Positions 60,844-64,000 of a DNA stretch of 64,000 bases are shown here, in pieces (position 1 is the first letter of the stretch; each line of letters begins with the position of its first letter). Source of the stretch: Oxytricha trifallax (taxonomy: Eukaryota; Ciliophora; Spirotrichea; Sporadotrichida; Oxytrichidae). The stretch lies in the NCBI GenBank assembly GCA_000711775.1, contig ARYC01000675.1, positions 62,001-126,000 of the forward strand. The letters run 5' to 3'. The notes under the pieces were generated by a model. The model searched no databases. It saw only the letters and a program-made list of their open reading frames with translations, and was not told the origin of the DNA. Made by a program: the position numbers and the translations under genes.

Positions 60844-62634
60844 GATTGTTGGGATGGGGTGTACAATTCTGGAATTTTTTGAAATTCCAGCACCATTCTG
60901 GAACACCAGATTCAATGAATCTGGAATTCCAGATACAGATCTGGAATTCCAGTTCTGTATCTGGAATTCCAGTTCTGTACAGGGATATCTGAATATATGA
61001 TATCAAGTTATAAAAAGAGTTATATTGTATTAAAATAAACAAAATTATACAATATTATTTTATATTTTATCAATAATCATAAAAATTCATATAAATTCTT
61101 TATATAAAATATAATCCAAATTTTAATTGCTATTCATAATTTTTCCAATTTTTACATTAATTTTTTATCTTACTTATTATTTTTATTTCATAAAGTATTT
61201 TAATTTTTTTAATTATGAAAAAATCATTAATATCAATGTTAACTAATTCTGCAGAATTTTTAAACTTTTCTCAACGTTGATTATTAACCGGTTCAATTTT
61301 AAAATAAAACTTAAATAAGTAAAATATACTAAATTTTGAAGTTGTTTAACTGTTGGGATATTAAATTTTTATAAAGATATAAATATAAATAAACCTAGTA
61401 TAAAAAATACACATTATAATTCCTGTTAATTTAGTTGTAATAAAGGTAGAGAGATATAAAATTCAATCTTATATGAAATGTTTTATTTGAAAAATTCGTA
61501 ACAATAATAAACCATGAAATATTAATTAATAAATAATCAAATAAATTAACCAAAACTATGTCAAAATTAAAAATTTTAATTAGAAATAAGTTTCAAAATA
61601 ATTACAATTAAATTTTTTAATTTCTGAAGATAAATTAAACTTAATGTCAGTTAAGACTTTGGCTATCATTTAAAATTAAATAGTGATTCTTAATATCTAA
61701 ATTTATTAATCTTTAAAAAAACAACAACTATTTTCTCCAATAAATAAAATATTTAGATGCAAAAGTAAATTCATATAAATTTAAACTTTATATAATATTA
61801 TTCTAATTGCAAAAAATAATTTATTAAAAATGTCTCAAATTACTTTAATTTTACTAATAGCAGTAAAATGAACTATTTTAAATATTTAATAACATGTGAA
61901 ATATCTCTTATTTGTTTAAGATATTTAATTTAGAAATAACAAATAATTATTTTAATTTTTTCCAGAAAATTGTCTAAGTTATAATGAGAATTCCTTTGTA
62001 TTTGTAATAATTAATGTCTACAAATAATAAGTATTTTCCATTAAATATAAAAATAAATTAAGACTTTAATTAATAGATTCAAGGAATAAGCCAGTTTGCT
62101 ATAATTGAAGTAATAATGTTGAATTATTACATTTCAATTAACAACCAAATTCATTATACTTTTTTTAATCATAATCTTTATTTTTCATGATTGTTAAAAA
62201 AACTTATATTTGGTAATCAAAAACATAAAAATTAAATTATACTTAATTATTATTTTAAATAGTTAATTTATTTGATAATATGTTTTTAATTATTCACATA
62301 AAATCGATCGAAAAATAGTTTTATTATTATGTTTTGCTAAAAAATCTTGCACTTTATCGATTATGTCTATAAATGTATAAATTTATTTTATTAAAACATA
62401 TCTTTAATGTTAAACTAGGTATACTTAAAAAAATAAATTATTTATTCATTTTCATCCCACTTATACTTTCAGCAAAATACAATTTTTCTGAAAATTCCAG
62501 ATACAGTTCTGGAATTCCAGTTCTGTATCTGGAACGTTTTTCACCATTCTGGAATGTTTTTCACCAATCTGGAATTCCAGAATGGTTCTGGAATTTCAAA
62601 AAATTCCAGAATTGTACACCCCATCCGATTGTTG
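60844..62634. mobile_element. 1.8 kb non-autonomous transposon with palindromic ends and 8 bp target duplication
   Basis: An element of 1,775 bp (60852-62626) lies between perfect 8 bp direct repeats gattgttg (60844-60851 and 62627-62634). Both ends begin GGATGGGGTGTACAATTCTG and match as inverted repeats for about 45 bp (through GAATTTTTTGAAATTCCAG). Beyond that, each end carries several copies of the palindrome CTGGAATTCCAG. The interior is very AT-rich with no transposase. The 8 bp duplication suggests mobilisation by a hAT-type enzyme; family assignment is inference. It sits 205 bp upstream of the giant receptor's first recognised segment. Confidence 0.88.
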
Positions 62635-63344
62635 AATTTTTTATAAATCATACAATGATATTTACTACTCAAATGAGTAGCTAAAAATAATATTATAAGA
62701 TAAGATACAAATAATTAAAAGTTACAGTAATAATCAGGCTCATGAAATGTGTTTATTTTCAGGCAAAATAGTTATCTATATGCTTGTTGTTTTATAATAA
62801 TTATTAAATGCTAAATATTATGATTGTAGTCTTGCAAAGTTGTCCTTTAATTAACAGGGACTCTGATTAATGCTTATATTTTATTCATTAAAGTTATCAT
62901 TAGAAATCCCACTAGAATTTTCGTAATATTTTTGTAGTTTCCTTTCCGAAAACTTCCCAATCCAACTTTACTAGAGGTAATATTTCGGAAAATAGTACCA
63001 TTTTATTATTTCATTAGATGGAACTATTCTTATAATTATTATTATTATTAAAAAAATCTAAGTTATATAGCTTATCTTTGCAATTCATGTATGGAAAATA
63101 TTGTGAACATAGTCAGTCAAAATTTCTGAATCCCATAATAAAATACTTCTTTTTTTTAATTTTAGTATAAAATAAAAATGATTAATGCATTCAGTTTAAA
63201 AAAGCAATAAATTCTCTAACAAGATGACCATGATTTAGCAAAACAAAAACAGAAGGTATAAATCAATAACTTATTATCTGAATTTATTTTATATTTTCAA
63301 TTTTTTATCGTATTTATTTATAGATTTTGCGAAAGCAAGCTGTA
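62635..63344. other. Intergenic region
   Basis: AT-rich. A possible small first exon (ATG 63224, MTMIQQNKNRR) followed by a good-looking GT-AG interval (63253-63323) could belong to the next gene, but its phase does not match the following exon. Confidence 0.4.
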
Positions 63345-64000
63345 ATGCAAAATATGGCTTAAAATTCGCAAAGTAATAGGCAAGAGTGGTTGAGTAAAAT
63401 TTAGCAAGAAGATGATGATACATTTTAATAGCGTAAGTAAAGATTAAGATTAATCAACTTGAAACTTATAATAAAAGAATTAATAACACAGGTTGTAAAT
63501 ATTTTACTTTAGATTACCTCTTTGGCACTTAGTAATTTGATGACAAACCATTATAGATATTTAAAAATGGGAGTTATTAATATTAAAGCTATTTTGGCTT
63601 ATAAATTTAAACCATATAAATTTAGAGAAGAAGACCCTAGTAAATTCTTTGGAAGGCGAAATGTAATTGCCTATTCACAGAAAACTTCCAAGGAAAGGGG
63701 AAATGTGGCAGCAGAGTAGTATAAATCAAATTTTCTTGGAAACAATAAATACACAGATAAAGATCCGGTTAGATTAATTATCTATTTATTTGAATTAGAA
63801 AAGTTGAATAATTTTTGGTTAGTTTATATTTTTTTTTTATAAAAATAATTAGAAACCTAACAGATGGTTGGTTAAAAGATAGACACAAGTCAGGCGAGAG
63901 AAGTACAAATTTTATACATAATGTTAAAAATGAGATCGATAGAACTAAGACAATAATGAAGAGTTAAAGTTTAAAGTCCTTTGAACCAATGAACACCAAA
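63345..64000 (+). CDS. 5' part of an unidentified basic protein (partial)
   Basis: Coding blocks run to the right edge. MQNMAQNSQSNRQEWLSKIQ (ATG 63345) is followed by a donor at 63434, and after an AT-rich intron come FREEDPSKFFGRRNVIAYSQ, KTSKERGNVAAEQYKSNFLG and NNKYTDKDP. Another intron-like gap (63768-63850) precedes DGWLKDRHKSGERSTNF and EIDRTKTIMKSQSLKSFEP at the window end. Between 63520 and 63620 two frames look coding in turn, so a further short IES is possible. No family recognised. Confidence 0.5.

Noticed and set aside
60650-61042. 130-residue minus-strand ORF
   Set aside because: It lies across the left terminus of the 1.8 kb transposon and is created by the repeats CTGGAATTCCAG; same for the plus ORF at the right end (62373-62684).
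1-64000. Standard genetic code with many short genes
   Set aside because: Under the standard code every gene would break into fragments, yet conserved domains (PDE, cyclin, PTP, channel, kelch) continue straight through TAA and TAG, and stop at TGA.
1-64000. TGA as a sense codon (as in some other ciliates)
   Set aside because: Tryptophans in conserved positions use TGG, and intact genes such as 8414-8716 end at TGA. In-frame TGAs inside genes mostly fall in intervals that pointer excision removes.
1-64000. Macronuclear (somatic) chromosome
   Set aside because: Pointer-bounded interruptions inside exons and inserted MITEs with target duplications would not survive in a hypotrich macronucleus, and no C4A4 telomeric repeats or gene-sized chromosome ends are seen.
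1-64000. CRISPR arrays, rRNA, tRNA genes, TBE transposons
   Set aside because: None recognised: no regularly spaced repeats, no tRNA cloverleaf with A/B boxes, no C4A4 termini or TBE transposase motifs were seen by eye. A tRNAscan-SE and TBE profile search would be decisive.

Overview
The window looks like germline (micronuclear) DNA of a spirotrich ciliate, probably a hypotrich of the Oxytricha/Stylonychia/Tetmemena kind. Three things support this. First, the genes read through dozens of in-frame TAA and TAG codons as glutamine and stop only at TGA. Second, genuine GT-AG introns are short (about 34-130 nt). Third, about 19 reading-frame breaks inside genes are repaired exactly when one copy of a 4-9 bp direct repeat and the sequence between the copies is removed. 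That is the hallmark of internal eliminated sequences (IESs) with 'pointer' repeats between macronuclear-destined segments (MDSs). A macronuclear sequence would lack these IESs and the four inverted-repeat elements seen here. Species assignment is inference; no sequence search was possible.

Layout: 0.2-4.2 kb, two minus-strand membrane-protein genes (a cyclic-nucleotide-domain K+ channel and a TLC-domain protein), both IES-interrupted. 4.9-5.3 kb, a 403 bp MITE-like element. 5.8-8.7 kb, an unknown gene, a kelch gene and an SSNA1/DIP13-like centriole/basal-body gene. 9.2-13 kb, two nuclear-looking or unknown minus genes around a T-rich open region. 14.3-28.8 kb, a cluster of large, low-complexity or coiled-coil proteins, the last one split by five IESs including a 260 bp palindromic one. 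29.1-37.5 kb, an SDR-fold protein, a disordered protein and an FAD-dependent oxidoreductase with a very long disordered tail. 38.6-40.2 kb, an A/B-type cyclin. 40.3-40.8 kb, a fold-back element. 41.8-43.1 kb, a protein tyrosine phosphatase whose catalytic loop is split by an IES. 43.2-47.4 kb, an AT-rich gene-poor stretch. 47.4-49.8 kb, a voltage-sensor-domain/cyclic-nucleotide-phosphodiesterase fusion. 50.1-60.6 kb, a giant REJ-GPS polycystin-1-like cysteine-rich receptor. 60.8-62.6 kb, a 1.8 kb non-autonomous transposon. 63.3 kb to the end, a partial unknown gene.

Several genes fit a theme of ciliary and membrane excitability: K+ channel with cyclic-nucleotide fold, voltage-sensor phosphodiesterase, polycystin-like receptor, SSNA1-like protein and long coiled-coil proteins. 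In hypotrichs neighbouring germline genes normally end up on separate nanochromosomes, so adjacency here says little about co-regulation. The most interesting items are the voltage-sensor-PDE fusion, the active-site-splitting IES in the phosphatase, the transposon-like palindromic IES inside a coding region, and two MITE families with perfect 8 bp target duplications.
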